Positions 6,743 through 15,475 of a DNA stretch of 64,000 bases are shown in pieces. Each line of letters starts with the position of its first letter. The first letter of the stretch is position 1. The position numbers and the translations under genes are program-made. Source of the DNA: DASZQY01 sp963843565. GTDB lineage: Bacteria; Pseudomonadota; Alphaproteobacteria; Rhizobiales; Kaistiaceae. Below the pieces are notes generated by a model that ran no database searches, had not been told where the DNA came from, and saw only the letters and a list, made by a program, of their open reading frames with translations. The stretch lies in contig CAWJKY010000001.1 of assembly GCA_963843565.1 (NCBI GenBank), positions 167,334 to 231,333 of the forward strand. The letters are read 5' to 3'.

Positions 6743-8071
6743 TCAATCGAGCGGCCAGCGTTGCGCGGCGGCGGTGGCTTGCTGGCGCTGGGCGTCGGTG
6801 AGGGTCGCGACGAACTTGTCGAGGAAGGGGTCGTCCTTGCCGGCGGCGCGGGCGAGGAAGTGCCACTTGGCGGCGGCCACTGGGTCGGCGGCGAGGCCGC
6901 GGCCGACCGTGTAGAGACGCGCCAGCCGGTTCTGGGCGATCGGATTGCCGACCTGGGCGGCGCGCTGGAACCATTGCGCCGCGCCCGCCTCGTCGGCGGC
7001 GACGCCGATGCCGTTGAACAGGCGAATGGCGTACTCGACCTCCGCCGAGATCTGTCCGGCCTTGGCCGCCTTGGCGAACCATTCGGTTGCCGTCTGGTCG
7101 TTCTTGGCGACGCCGCGCCCGTCCGCGTAGAGCTGGGCCAGCACATACTGGGCGTTGGCGTTGCCGGCCTCGGCGGCCTTGGTGAAGAGCGCCGCCGCCT
7201 TCGCCGGGTCGGCGGTGCCGACGTCGCCTTCCAGCGTCAGCAGCGCCAGATTGTAGGTCGCGGTGATGTCGCCGCCGGCCGCCGCCTTCTGGAAGTAGTC
7301 GGCCGCCTTCCTGGTGTCGGCGGAAACCCCGCGCCCGTCCAGATACATCATGCCGAGCGCCAGTTGCGCCTTGGCGTCGCCGCCGTCGGCGGCGAACTGA
7401 TACCAGTTGGCCGCCTGCTTGGGGTCGCGCGGCACGCCGTAGCCGCCCTCGTAGATCAGGCCGAGCAGCGTCTGGGCGGCGGCGTCGCCAGCCTCGGCGC
7501 GCGGGATCGCAAGCGAGAAGGCGTGCAGATAGTAGCCGCGCTGGAAGGCGCCGTAGGCCTCGTCGGCGCCGCTCACCGGCGGCGTCTGGCCGTCGGTGGT
7601 GGCGGCGCTGGCGGCGGACGTGCTGTTGTCCGCAGGGGGCGGCGCCAGCGAACCGTTGGTGGGCAGCGTCGCGCCGCCCACGCCGGCGACCGGGGCGGCG
7701 GGCGGCGGCAAGGTGACGTCGGGGGCCGGCGGGGTCGTGTCGGTGGCGGTGTCGGCGGCGGTGCCGGTATCGCTGGAGGGCGGGGCCATGGCGTCGGGGG
7801 CAGGGGCCTCGCCGGTGCCTTCCCCGGGGCGCAGATGCGGCACCGGAGGCGTCTCCGCCTGTGGCGGTGGCGTCGACGTCGTGGTGGTGGTCGTCGTGGT
7901 GCCGCCGCCGCTGAGGTCGATGACCGGACCGCTGCTGCCGCCTCTGGCGGCGGGCTTTGGCGCCGGACTGCTGGCGGGCGGTGGCGTCAGCACGATCTGG
8001 GCGAGCGCCGGAAGGCAGAATCCGGTGGCGAGCGTGGCCAGCGCGGCGAGGAGGAGGGCGCGGAGCTTCAT
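6743..8071 (-). CDS. Exported Sel1-repeat (TPR-like) protein
   Basis: A 442-residue protein with a signal peptide (MKLRALLLAALATLATGF...ALAQ), a Pro/Thr/Ala-rich low-complexity linker to about residue 160 containing a run of Thr, and about six Sel1 repeats such as AAQTLLGLIYEGGYGVPRD and AQLALGMMYLDGRGV. Sel1 solenoids are protein-interaction scaffolds, here periplasmic. The start at 8071 overlaps the stop of the ThiE-like gene by ATGA, so translation is probably coupled; longer upstream frame lacks conservation. The function is unknown. A link to the ThiE-like enzyme is suggested only by the overlap. Confidence 0.8.
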   Translation of the reverse strand: MKLRALLLAALATLATGFCLPALAQIVLTPPPASSPAPKPAARGGSSGPVIDLSGGGTTTTTTTTSTPPPQAETPPVPHLRPGEGTGEAPAPDAMAPPSSDTGTAADTATDTTPPAPDVTLPPPAAPVAGVGGATLPTNGSLAPPPADNSTSAASAATTDGQTPPVSGADEAYGAFQRGYYLHAFSLAIPRAEAGDAAAQTLLGLIYEGGYGVPRDPKQAANWYQFAADGGDAKAQLALGMMYLDGRGVSADTRKAADYFQKAAAGGDITATYNLALLTLEGDVGTADPAKAAALFTKAAEAGNANAQYVLAQLYADGRGVAKNDQTATEWFAKAAKAGQISAEVEYAIRLFNGIGVAADEAGAAQWFQRAAQVGNPIAQNRLARLYTVGRGLAADPVAAAKWHFLARAAGKDDPFLDKFVATLTDAQRQQATAAAQRWPLD

Positions 8072-8724
8072 GCCGCCGGCTCCGCCAGAGGCGTCAGGCG
8101 CCTGACGGCCTCCGCGACCGCCGCGGCGGGGCCCAACGGGTCGTTCCACACGGCGGCGGAGAGCGCCACGAATGCGATGTTGTCGGCGGCGGCGCCCTCG
8201 ACCGAGGCCAGGCTGTTGCCGCCCATGACGATCGCCGGCACCACCGTTACCTCCGACCACCAGGCGGCGAGTTCCTGCGCCTTGTGGAAGATGTCGGGGC
8301 CGGTGTCGCCGTCGAGGCGGCCGAAGAAGAGATAGTCGATGCCCGCCTCGCTCGCCTGCATGGCGTCGTGGCGGGTGCGAAGGCCGCCGGCACCGACGAT
8401 TCGCCCGTCGCCAAGCGTCTCGCGCGCGTCGCGCAGCGCGTCGATGTCGCCCTCGACGTGGACGCCGTCGGCCCCGGTGCGCATGGCGATTCGGGGGTCG
8501 CCCGCCACGATCGTGGCGACGCCGCGCTCGGCACAGATCGGCACGAGGGCCGCCACGGCCGCCTGCAGCGCCGCAGGATCGTCCGCTTCAGGCGCGGTCA
8601 CGATCAGCGTGGCCACGTCCCCGCCGGCAAGCGCGGCGGCAAGCTGCGGGGCGAAAGCGTCCGGCGAATAGACAGGCGGCGTCACCAGACACAGTCGGCA
8701 GCGGATGTCGGCGGCATTCGCCAT
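8068..8724 (-). CDS. ThiE/TenI-like thiamine-phosphate-synthase fold protein, divergent
   Basis: A 218-residue TIM-barrel protein resembling the ThiE/TenI family: LCLVTPP at the first strand, GADGVHVEGD (ThiE GADGVHLGQ), VGAGGLRTRHDAMQA and DYLFFGRLDG. The usual phosphate-binding GPxFxTxTK motif is absent; GRLDGDTGPDIF takes its place. It may be a homologue with altered substrate rather than true thiamine-phosphate synthase. The Sel1 gene overlaps its stop by four bases. The TPP riboswitch and transporter at 51.5 kb are not linked to it. Confidence 0.7.
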   Translation of the reverse strand: MANAADIRCRLCLVTPPVYSPDAFAPQLAAALAGGDVATLIVTAPEADDPAALQAAVAALVPICAERGVATIVAGDPRIAMRTGADGVHVEGDIDALRDARETLGDGRIVGAGGLRTRHDAMQASEAGIDYLFFGRLDGDTGPDIFHKAQELAAWWSEVTVVPAIVMGGNSLASVEGAAADNIAFVALSAAVWNDPLGPAAAVAEAVRRLTPLAEPAA

Positions 8725-8847
8725 GTTTCGCAGCGCTTCTCCCCAGCGCGGCGGACCGAAGGTCGGCCCTGTCAGTGGCCCCCGATCTTACAAGCTGCCC
8801 GGTCCGCGCGGCGAAAATATAGCCGATCCGTCAGGGATTTGGGGCTT

Positions 8848-9879
8848 TTATGCAGCCTGTTTCTCCAGATCGGGCGCCCACTTGCCGGAAGCGGCGAGGC
8901 TGTTCATGCGTGCCCTGTGGAGAAACGCCTGCTGGGCCGCCGGAACGTTCTCGGCCTTGCCGGCCCACGCCTCCATCGACGCGGCCTGAAGCGCGCGGCC
9001 GTAGGAGAAGGTGAGGGGCCACGGGTGCTTGCCGATCTGGTTCATCAGCGACAGGTGCTCGGTCGCCTGCTCGTTCGACTGGCCGCCCGACAGGAACGCG
9101 ATGCCCGCGACCTCGCCGGGGACGACGGCGCGCAGCAGCTGCAACGTCTTCTCGGCGACTTGCTTGGCGCTCGCCTGCTTGGGCGAATTCTTGCCGGCGA
9201 TGACCATCGACGGCTTCAGGATGATGCCCTTGAGGTTGACGTCGGCGATGGCGAGCTCGGAGAACACCTCCTTCAGCGCGCTCTCGGTGGCGGCGTAGCA
9301 GGTGTCGATATCGTGGGTGGCGGGCTTGCCGTCCATCAGCACTTCCGGCTCGACGATCGGCACGATGCCGTTTTCCTGGCAGAGCGCGGCGTAGCGGGCG
9401 AGCGCGTGGGCGTTGGCGTGGAGCGCGTTGCGGCTCGGCATGCCGGGGCCGATGTTGACGACCGCGCGCCACTTCGCGAAGCGGGCGCCGAAGCCGTAGT
9501 ACTCCTGGAGCCGTTCGCGGAGGCCGTCGAGGCCTTCGGTGACGCTTTCGCCCTTGGCGAGCGCCAGCGGCTTGGCGCCGGTGTCGACCTTGATGCCCGG
9601 GATGCAGCCCGACCGCGAGATCACCTCGGTCAGCGGCGTGCCGTCCTTGGCCTTCTGGCGGATGGTCTCGTCGTAGAGGATGACGCCGGAGACGAAGTTG
9701 CGCATCGCCTCCTCGGTGGTGAACAGCATCTCGCGATAGTCGCGCCGGCTGTCCGGGGTCGATCCGATGCCGAGCGCGTCGAAGCGCTTGGTGCAGGTGG
9801 CGTTGCTCTCGTCGGCGGCGAGGATGCCCTTGCCGGGGGCGACCATGCGGGCGGCGATGTCTTCCAGACGTTCGGTCAT
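8848..9879 (-). CDS. Fructose-bisphosphate aldolase class I
   Basis: A 343-residue class I (Schiff-base, metal-independent) aldolase. It cleaves fructose-1,6-bisphosphate to DHAP and glyceraldehyde-3-phosphate in the cytosol. Motifs seen are KGILAADESN, VILYDETIRQK, KWRAVVNIGPGMPS, VPIVEPEVLMDG, LKGIILKPSM (the Schiff-base lysine) and FLSGGQSNEQAT. ATG at 9879 is chosen because AAGGA lies upstream and the family starts MTERL. It stands with pgk, gap and tkt in a carbon-metabolism block, all on the minus strand, but separated from pgk by a small + gene. Confidence 0.95.
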   Translation of the reverse strand: MTERLEDIAARMVAPGKGILAADESNATCTKRFDALGIGSTPDSRRDYREMLFTTEEAMRNFVSGVILYDETIRQKAKDGTPLTEVISRSGCIPGIKVDTGAKPLALAKGESVTEGLDGLRERLQEYYGFGARFAKWRAVVNIGPGMPSRNALHANAHALARYAALCQENGIVPIVEPEVLMDGKPATHDIDTCYAATESALKEVFSELAIADVNLKGIILKPSMVIAGKNSPKQASAKQVAEKTLQLLRAVVPGEVAGIAFLSGGQSNEQATEHLSLMNQIGKHPWPLTFSYGRALQAASMEAWAGKAENVPAAQQAFLHRARMNSLAASGKWAPDLEKQAA

Positions 9880-10079
9880 TTCTCGTGCCTTCCTTGTCCT
9901 AGAGCGCTTCGGCACCATGTGGCGAAATCGGGGCGGTTATAGACGAACCGCGCGGCGATTTCACATCCACAGATGCGCTGGAATTTGGTGCTGGGGGCGC
10001 CATGTTACCTCGTGAGGCAACCGGTCGGCGCGGATTGGCGCCGGCTGTCCCAACTCCGACATTGAGAGGAGGACGGACT

Positions 10080-10571
10080 ATGGCCCCGCAGCCCCGGACC
10101 CGCCCCGTCAAAGACGCTGGCCACTGGCCGCGTCCGCTCGTGAATGCCCGCCGCGAACTGCCGCGCGTCGCGGCGGCCTTCCGCCTCGGCATGAAGATCG
10201 ATCCGAGGAAGCCGACGCTCGGCATCCACCACGGCGTCATCGCCATGGCGCTCGGCGGCGTCGCGCTCTTCCTGTTGGCGATCCCGCTGTTCTTCACCGG
10301 CAACCTCGGCAGCGACTTCAACCTGCTCGGCGTCGCCGGCTTCGCGGTGATTTTCTTCACGCTGACACTCACCCAGGCCTCACGTGCCGCCCACGATCCG
10401 CGCTGGGGCGGCCCCGACCGGACGACGCTTTCGGAATTCGCCGAGGACAACGTCGAGATCGCGACCGGCAAGGTCTCCGGCCGCGAAGCGCTCGTCGAGA
10501 TTCTCGTGCTGCCGGCCACGCTTGGCATCGGCATGATCGTGATCGCCCTGGTCTTCGCCTTCACCAAATAG
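10080..10571 (+). CDS. Small membrane protein of unknown function
   Basis: A 163-residue protein not recognised by family. The first 45 residues are basic and polar (RRELPRVAAAFRLGM), followed by hydrophobic segments at about residues 58-78 (MALGGVALFLLAIPLFF) and 85-103 (LLGVAGFAVIFFTLTLT) and a third near the C-terminus (ILVLPATLGIGMIVIALVFAF). ATG at 10080 is preceded by AGAGGAGG, an ideal ribosome-binding site, which decides the start against a longer in-frame version. It is divergent from the aldolase and convergent with pgk, whose stop lies five bases beyond its own. Confidence 0.75.
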   Translation: MAPQPRTRPVKDAGHWPRPLVNARRELPRVAAAFRLGMKIDPRKPTLGIHHGVIAMALGGVALFLLAIPLFFTGNLGSDFNLLGVAGFAVIFFTLTLTQASRAAHDPRWGGPDRTTLSEFAEDNVEIATGKVSGREALVEILVLPATLGIGMIVIALVFAFTK

Positions 10572-10576
10572 GCGCG

Positions 10577-11779
10577 CTAGCTCTTGCGCCTCAGCACCTC
10601 GACGCCGGGCAGCTGCTTGCCTTCCATCCATTCGAGGAAGGCGCCGCCGGCGGTCGAAATGAACGAGAACTTGTCGGCGATCCCGGCGTGGTTGAGCGCC
10701 GAGACCGTGTCGCCGCCACCGGCGACGGAAAGAAGCTTGCCGGCCGCGGTGCGCTCGGCGGCGTGACGGGCGGCCGCCACCGTCGCCTTATCGAACGGGG
10801 GCACCTCGAAGGCGCCGAGCGGCCCGTTCCAGACGAGCGTCGCGGCCTTGTCGATCCATTGGTTGACCGCCTCGACCGATTTCGGCCCGACGTCGAGGAT
10901 CATCTGGTCCGCCGGCACGTCGCCGATGGCGACGGTGGTCGCCGCGGCGCCGGCCTTGAATTCGGACGCCACCACCGCGTCGACCGGCAGCACCAGCGCG
11001 CAGCCGGACTTGTCGGCGGCGGCCATGATCTTGCGGGCCGTTTCGGCGAGGTCGGGCTCGGCCAGTGACTTGCCGACCGCGATGCCCTTGGCGAGCAGGA
11101 AGGTGTTGGCCATGCCGCCGCCGATGACCAGCGCGTCGACCTTCTCGACCAGATGCAGGAGCACGTCGATCTTGGAGGACACCTTGGCGCCGCCGACGAC
11201 CGCGACCACCGGCCGCTTGGGGTCGCCGAGGGCGGCTTCCAGCGCCTCCAGCTCCTTCTGCATGGCGCGGCCGGCATAGGCGGGCAGGTAGTTGGCGAGC
11301 CCGGCCGTCGAGGCATGGGCGCGGTGCGCGGCGGAGAAGGCGTCGCTCACGTAGATGTCGCCGAGCTTGGCGAGTTCGGCGGTGAACAGCGGGTCGTTCT
11401 TCTCCTCGCCCTTGTGGAAGCGGGTGTTCTCCAGAACCAGCACGTCGCCGTCCTTCATGGCGGCGACGGCGGCTTCAGCGTCGGGGCCGACGCAGTCGGG
11501 CGCGAAGGCGACCGGCTTGCCGAGGATGGCAGAGACCGCCGGGATCACCTGCTTCAGGGAGAACTTTTCTTCCGGTCCCTCTTTCGGCCGCCCGAAGTGA
11601 GCGAGGATGATCGCCTTGCCGCCCTTCTTGACGATGTCGAGGACGGTCGGCTTGGCGGCCTGGATGCGGGTGTCGTCGGAAACCTTGCCGTCGGCCATCG
11701 GCACGTTGAGGTCGATGCGGACCAGCACGCGCTTGCCGGTGAGGTCGGAGAGGTCGTCGAGGGTGCGGAATGGGCTCAT
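10577..11779 (-). CDS. pgk: Phosphoglycerate kinase
   Basis: A 400-residue enzyme that transfers phosphate between 1,3-bisphosphoglycerate and ADP. Motifs: VLVRIDLNVPMADGKVSD, LAHFGRPK, NTRFHKGEEKND, GGAKVSSKI, VIGGGMANTFL, WNGPLGAFE and GGGDTVSAL. Length is normal. The start codon overlaps the stop of the 59-residue membrane protein gene (ATGA), so translation is coupled. An open frame continues far upstream of this start but is merely the shadow of the neighbouring gap gene. It belongs to the same minus-strand run as gap and transketolase. Confidence 0.95.
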   Translation of the reverse strand: MSPFRTLDDLSDLTGKRVLVRIDLNVPMADGKVSDDTRIQAAKPTVLDIVKKGGKAIILAHFGRPKEGPEEKFSLKQVIPAVSAILGKPVAFAPDCVGPDAEAAVAAMKDGDVLVLENTRFHKGEEKNDPLFTAELAKLGDIYVSDAFSAAHRAHASTAGLANYLPAYAGRAMQKELEALEAALGDPKRPVVAVVGGAKVSSKIDVLLHLVEKVDALVIGGGMANTFLLAKGIAVGKSLAEPDLAETARKIMAAADKSGCALVLPVDAVVASEFKAGAAATTVAIGDVPADQMILDVGPKSVEAVNQWIDKAATLVWNGPLGAFEVPPFDKATVAAARHAAERTAAGKLLSVAGGGDTVSALNHAGIADKFSFISTAGGAFLEWMEGKQLPGVEVLRRKS

Positions 11780-11955
11780 GGGTTCGGTCCAGGTGGTGTG
11801 CCGCCGCCGTACGGCCCGCCGCCGCCCGTCAGCGTCGGCCAGTCGTCCCGCATGTTGCGGTCGGGCTTCGTCTTCAGTCCCTGAAAGAACGCGAAGGCGA
11901 TGAAGGCGAGGATGAACGCCAGCCCGATCAGCGGGAGGATGGCGCCGGCGCTCAT
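11776..11955 (-). CDS. 59-residue membrane protein between gap and pgk
   Basis: An ATG at 11955 opens a 59-codon frame ending in TGA at 11776-11778, which overlaps the pgk ATG. The protein has one hydrophobic helix (residues 5-25: LPLIGLAFILAFIAFAFF), then a short basic segment (KTKPDRNMRDDW) and a Gly/Pro-rich tail (GGGGPYGGG). The translation coupling to pgk and the coherent single-pass topology argue for a real gene. It is too short for common gene callers. Function unknown; a membrane tether for glycolytic enzymes is speculation. Confidence 0.6.
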   Translation of the reverse strand: MSAGAILPLIGLAFILAFIAFAFFQGLKTKPDRNMRDDWPTLTGGGGPYGGGTPPGPNP

Positions 11956-11976
11956 CTGGTTCGTCGCCGTGCCGGG

Positions 11977-12987
11977 CTAGCCGAGCCGCCCCATGGCGAC
12001 CGCGGTGTCGGCCATGCGGTTCGAGAAGCCCCACTCGTTGTCGTACCAGGAGACGACGCGCACGAACGTGCCGCCAATCACCTTGGTCTGGTCGAGCGGC
12101 ACCGTCGAGGAGGCGGCGTCGTGGTTGAGGTCCGTGGAGACCAGCTTTTCGGTGGTCACCTCGAGGATGCCCTTCAGCCGGTTCGACTTGGCCGCCGCAA
12201 CGATGGCGTCGTTGACCTCTTCGGCGGTGGTGGCGCGCTTGGCGACGAACTTGAAGTCGACCAGCGATACGTTCGGGCTCGGCACGCGCATGGAGGCGCC
12301 GTCGAGCTTGCCGTTGAGATCGGGAATGACGAGGCCGACAGCCTTGGCGGCGCCGGTGGTCGTCGGGATGATGTTGAGCGCCGCGGCGCGGGCCCGGTAG
12401 AGGTCCTTGTGCAGCGTGTCGAGCGTCGGCTGGTCGCCGGTGTAGGAGTGGATGGTCGTCATGAAGCCGTGCTCGATGCCGATGGCGTTGTGGAGCACGT
12501 GGACGACCGGCGCCAGGCAGTTGGTGGTGCACGAGGCGTTGGAGACGACGATGTGATCCTTCGACAGCTTGTCGTCGTTGACGCCGAAGACGACGGTGAG
12601 GTCGGCTCCGGAGGAGGGCGCCGAGACCAGCACGCGCTTGGCGCCGGCGGTGATGTGCGCCATCGCCTTTTCCTTGGCGGTGAAGATGCCGGTGCACTCC
12701 AGCGCGATGTCGACGCCGAGCTCCTTGTGGGGCAGCTTGGTGGGGTCGCGCTCGGCGGTCACCTTCATGGGCCCGAGACCGGCGTCGATGGTGTCGCCGT
12801 CGACCTTGACCTCGTGGGGGAACTTGCCGTGCACCGAATCGCGGCGCAGCAGATGGGCGTTGGTCTCGACCGGCCCGAGGTCGTTGATGGCGACGACCTG
12901 GATGTCCTTGCGGCCTAACTCGATGATGGCGCGCAGAACCAGCCGCCCGATGCGCCCGAACCCGTTGATGGCAACCTTGACGGCCAT
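11977..12987 (-). CDS. gap: Glyceraldehyde-3-phosphate dehydrogenase, type I
   Basis: A 336-residue NAD-dependent phosphorylating GAPDH. Motifs: VAINGFGRIGRLVLR (NAD binding, residues 4-18), the catalytic SNASCTTNCLAP (about 150-161) and WYDNEWGFSNRM near the C-terminus. The complete length fits. It converts glyceraldehyde-3-phosphate to 1,3-bisphosphoglycerate, the substrate of Pgk encoded next. It follows transketolase in the minus-strand run; a 27-base gap separates the two. Confidence 0.96.
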   Translation of the reverse strand: MAVKVAINGFGRIGRLVLRAIIELGRKDIQVVAINDLGPVETNAHLLRRDSVHGKFPHEVKVDGDTIDAGLGPMKVTAERDPTKLPHKELGVDIALECTGIFTAKEKAMAHITAGAKRVLVSAPSSGADLTVVFGVNDDKLSKDHIVVSNASCTTNCLAPVVHVLHNAIGIEHGFMTTIHSYTGDQPTLDTLHKDLYRARAAALNIIPTTTGAAKAVGLVIPDLNGKLDGASMRVPSPNVSLVDFKFVAKRATTAEEVNDAIVAAAKSNRLKGILEVTTEKLVSTDLNHDAASSTVPLDQTKVIGGTFVRVVSWYDNEWGFSNRMADTAVAMGRLG

Positions 12988-13014
12988 GACCTCTATCTCC
13001 GTTCCTTGAAACTC

Positions 13015-14997
13015 TTATGCGTTGTGACGCTTGGTGACGGCGTCGGCGACCGCTTCGGCGGTGATGCCGAAGTTGGCGTAGACGTCCTTATAGGGCGCGC
13101 TGGCGCCGAATGAATGCATGCCGACGAACAGCCCGTCGGAATCGATGACCGCGTCCCAGCCGAAACGCACCGCCGCCTCGACGGCGATTTTGATCGGCGC
13201 GTCGCCGACGATGCGCTTGCGGGTCTCCGCCGGCTGGGCGAGGAACAGGTCGAGCGAAGGCACCGAGACCACCCGCGCCGCGATGTTGCGTGCCGCGAGC
13301 AGCTTCTGGGCCTCCAGCGCCAGGCCGACCTCGGAGCCCGAGGCGAAGATCGAGGCGCGCGCCTCGCCGTTGGCCGGCGACAGCTCGTAGGCGCCCTCGG
13401 CGCAGCGGTTTTCCTTGTCGGCGGTGAAGCGCATGGCAGCGAGGTTCTGGCGCGACAGGGCGAGCAGCGACGGTCCGTCGGTGCGCTCCATCGCCAGCTG
13501 CCAGCACTCCGCCGTCTCCATCGTGTCGCCGGGGCGGAAGACGCGCATGTTGGGCATGGCGCGCAGCGCCGCCAGATGCTCGACCGGCTGGTGTGTCGGT
13601 CCGTCCTCGCCGAGGCCGATGGAATCGTGGGTCATCACATAGATCGCCGGAATGCCCGCCAGTGCCGCGATGCGCAACGAGCCGCGCGCGTAGTCGGTGA
13701 ACACCAGGAACGTGGCCCCCGCCGGGCGCAGCCCGCCGTGAAGCGCCATGCCGTTCAGGGCGCCGGCCATGCCGTGCTCGCGGATACCGAAATGGATATA
13801 GCGACCGCCATAGGCACCCGGCTTGATGTCCGTCAAATTCTTGGTTTTTGTGTTGTTCGACGGGGTCAGGTCGGCGGATCCGAGGACCAGTTCGGGCACT
13901 GCGGCGGTGATCGTCTCAAGCGCCAGCTCGCTCGCCTTGCGGCTTGCCAGCGTCGGCTTGTCGGCGGCGATCTTCGCTTTCAGCTCGGCCATCGCCGCGC
14001 CGAAGCCTTCCGGCAGCTTGCCGGCAAGGCGCCGCTCGAATTCCGCCTTCTTGGGGGAGGCCGCGAAGCGCTTCTGCCAGGCCTCGCGGGCCGGCTTGCC
14101 GCGGCTGCCGGCGGCGCGCCAGTCGGCGAGAATCTCGGCGGGGATCTCGAAGGGCGGGAAGGGCCACTCGAGGTTCTTGCGCGCGCCGGCGATCTCGTCG
14201 ACACCGAGCGGCTCGCCGTGGGCCTTGGAGGTTCCGGCCCTGGTCGGCGCGCCGAAGCCGATGGTCGTCTTGCAGGCGATGAGGGTCGGGCGGTCGGCGT
14301 CCATGGCCGTCTCGATGGCGGCCGCGATGGCGTTGTGGTCCTGCCCGTCGATGCGGGTGGCGATCCAGCCGGCCGCCTCGAAGCGGGCGATCTGGTCGAC
14401 GGAGTCGGCGAGCGAGCGCGGGCCGTCGATGGTGATGTCGTTGTCGTCGAACAGGAAGATCAGCTTGTGGAGCTTGAGATGCCCGGCAAGCGCGATCGCC
14501 TCCTGGCTGATGCCTTCCATGAGGTCGCCGTCGGAGCACAAGACGAACGTCTTGTGGTCGACGACGTCCTCGCCGAATTCGGCGGCCATCATGCGCTCGG
14601 CGAGCGCGAAGCCGACCGACGAGGCGACGCCCTGGCCGAGCGGGCCGGTGGTCATCTCGACGCCGGGGGTGTCGCGGTTCTCCGGGTGCCCGGGGGTCTT
14701 GGAGTGAAGCTGGCGGAAGCGCTTGAGCTCCTCGATGGTCATCGCCTCGTACCCGGTCAGGTAGAGCAGCGAATAGAGCAGCATCGAGCCGTGACCGGCC
14801 GAAAGCACGAAGCGGTCGCGGTCGGGCCACTTGGGGTCGGCGGGGTCGAACTTCAGGAAGCGCGAGAACAGGACGGTCGCGACGTCGGCCATGCCCATGG
14901 GCATGCCGGGGTGGCCCGAGTTCGCCTTCTGGACGCCGTCCATGGCGAGGGCACGGATGGCGTTGGCCATGCGCGTGTGTTTTGCAAGATCGGTCAT
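13015..14997 (-). CDS. tkt: Transketolase
   Basis: A 660-residue TPP-dependent enzyme that transfers two-carbon units between sugar phosphates. Motifs: ANSGHPGMPMG near the start, CSDGDLMEGISQEA and FDDNDITIDG for the TPP-Mg site, THDSIGLGEDGPTHQPVEHL in the pyrimidine domain, and FRPGDTMETAE. The ATG at 14997 is used because the family starts MTDLAKHTRMANA there. Together with aldolase, gap and pgk it forms a pentose-phosphate/glycolysis group, divergent from the DUF4164-zapA genes. Confidence 0.96.
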   Translation of the reverse strand: MTDLAKHTRMANAIRALAMDGVQKANSGHPGMPMGMADVATVLFSRFLKFDPADPKWPDRDRFVLSAGHGSMLLYSLLYLTGYEAMTIEELKRFRQLHSKTPGHPENRDTPGVEMTTGPLGQGVASSVGFALAERMMAAEFGEDVVDHKTFVLCSDGDLMEGISQEAIALAGHLKLHKLIFLFDDNDITIDGPRSLADSVDQIARFEAAGWIATRIDGQDHNAIAAAIETAMDADRPTLIACKTTIGFGAPTRAGTSKAHGEPLGVDEIAGARKNLEWPFPPFEIPAEILADWRAAGSRGKPAREAWQKRFAASPKKAEFERRLAGKLPEGFGAAMAELKAKIAADKPTLASRKASELALETITAAVPELVLGSADLTPSNNTKTKNLTDIKPGAYGGRYIHFGIREHGMAGALNGMALHGGLRPAGATFLVFTDYARGSLRIAALAGIPAIYVMTHDSIGLGEDGPTHQPVEHLAALRAMPNMRVFRPGDTMETAECWQLAMERTDGPSLLALSRQNLAAMRFTADKENRCAEGAYELSPANGEARASIFASGSEVGLALEAQKLLAARNIAARVVSVPSLDLFLAQPAETRKRIVGDAPIKIAVEAAVRFGWDAVIDSDGLFVGMHSFGASAPYKDVYANFGITAEAVADAVTKRHNA

Positions 14998-15134
14998 GAT
15001 TTGAATCGGCCTGGAGAAATGCCGTTGAAGGACGCACATCAGGCGCGTCTACGGCGGAGTGGATACGCACGTCACCGGAGCGAGTCAATGTGGCCGCCGC
15101 GCGGCAATCGCGGCGCTTGCGGGACGGCCTGCCA

Positions 15135-15163
15135 TTGACGCGTCGGAAAGCGGCTGCCTAATC
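15135..15163 (+). promoter_or_regulatory. Putative sigma-70 promoter for DUF4164-zapA
   Basis: TTGACG (15135-15140), a 17-base spacer and CTAATC (15158-15163) fit a housekeeping promoter in the 190 bases between transketolase and the DUF4164 gene. Transcription would begin near 15170. Confidence 0.4.
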
Positions 15164-15189
15164 TGAAAAGGTCGCAGATTGAGGGCCGT

Positions 15190-15471
15190 ATGGCCAAATC
15201 TTTATCCATTGAAGAAGCAATGCAGCGGCTCGAAGCGGCGCTCGACCTGCTCGAGGGCGCGGTCGAGCGGCGGCTTGAGCGTTCCACCTCTGTTTCGGAG
15301 CTCGAGGGCGAGGTGCATCGTCTCGGCGCCGATCGGTCGCGCCTTGCCCAGTCGCTGGACGCGGCCGAGGCGCGCGCCGCCCATCTGGAAGAGGTCAGCG
15401 CGCAGGTCTCGCACGGCCTGGTCGATGCGATGGAACAGATTCGCGACGTGCTCTCCCGTCACGGCGGCTGA
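15190..15471 (+). CDS. DUF4164 family coiled-coil protein
   Basis: A 93-residue helical protein (SIEEAMQRLEAALDLLEGAVERRL, then a heptad-like segment VSELEGEVHRLGADRSRL). DUF4164 proteins commonly precede zapA in Hyphomicrobiales and are thought to be involved with cell division only by location. Cytoplasmic, no membrane segment. It ends 4 bases before the zapA start, so the two are an operon; the function is not known. Confidence 0.85.
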   Translation: MAKSLSIEEAMQRLEAALDLLEGAVERRLERSTSVSELEGEVHRLGADRSRLAQSLDAAEARAAHLEEVSAQVSHGLVDAMEQIRDVLSRHGG

Positions 15472-15475
15472 GAAG

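Noticed and set aside
10577..12697. A 706-codon open frame on the minus strand reaching past pgk into gap
   Set aside because: Only its last 400 codons are Pgk; the upstream part is the out-of-frame shadow of gap.
13114..15138. A 674-codon frame antisense to transketolase
   Set aside because: Antisense shadow with no motifs.
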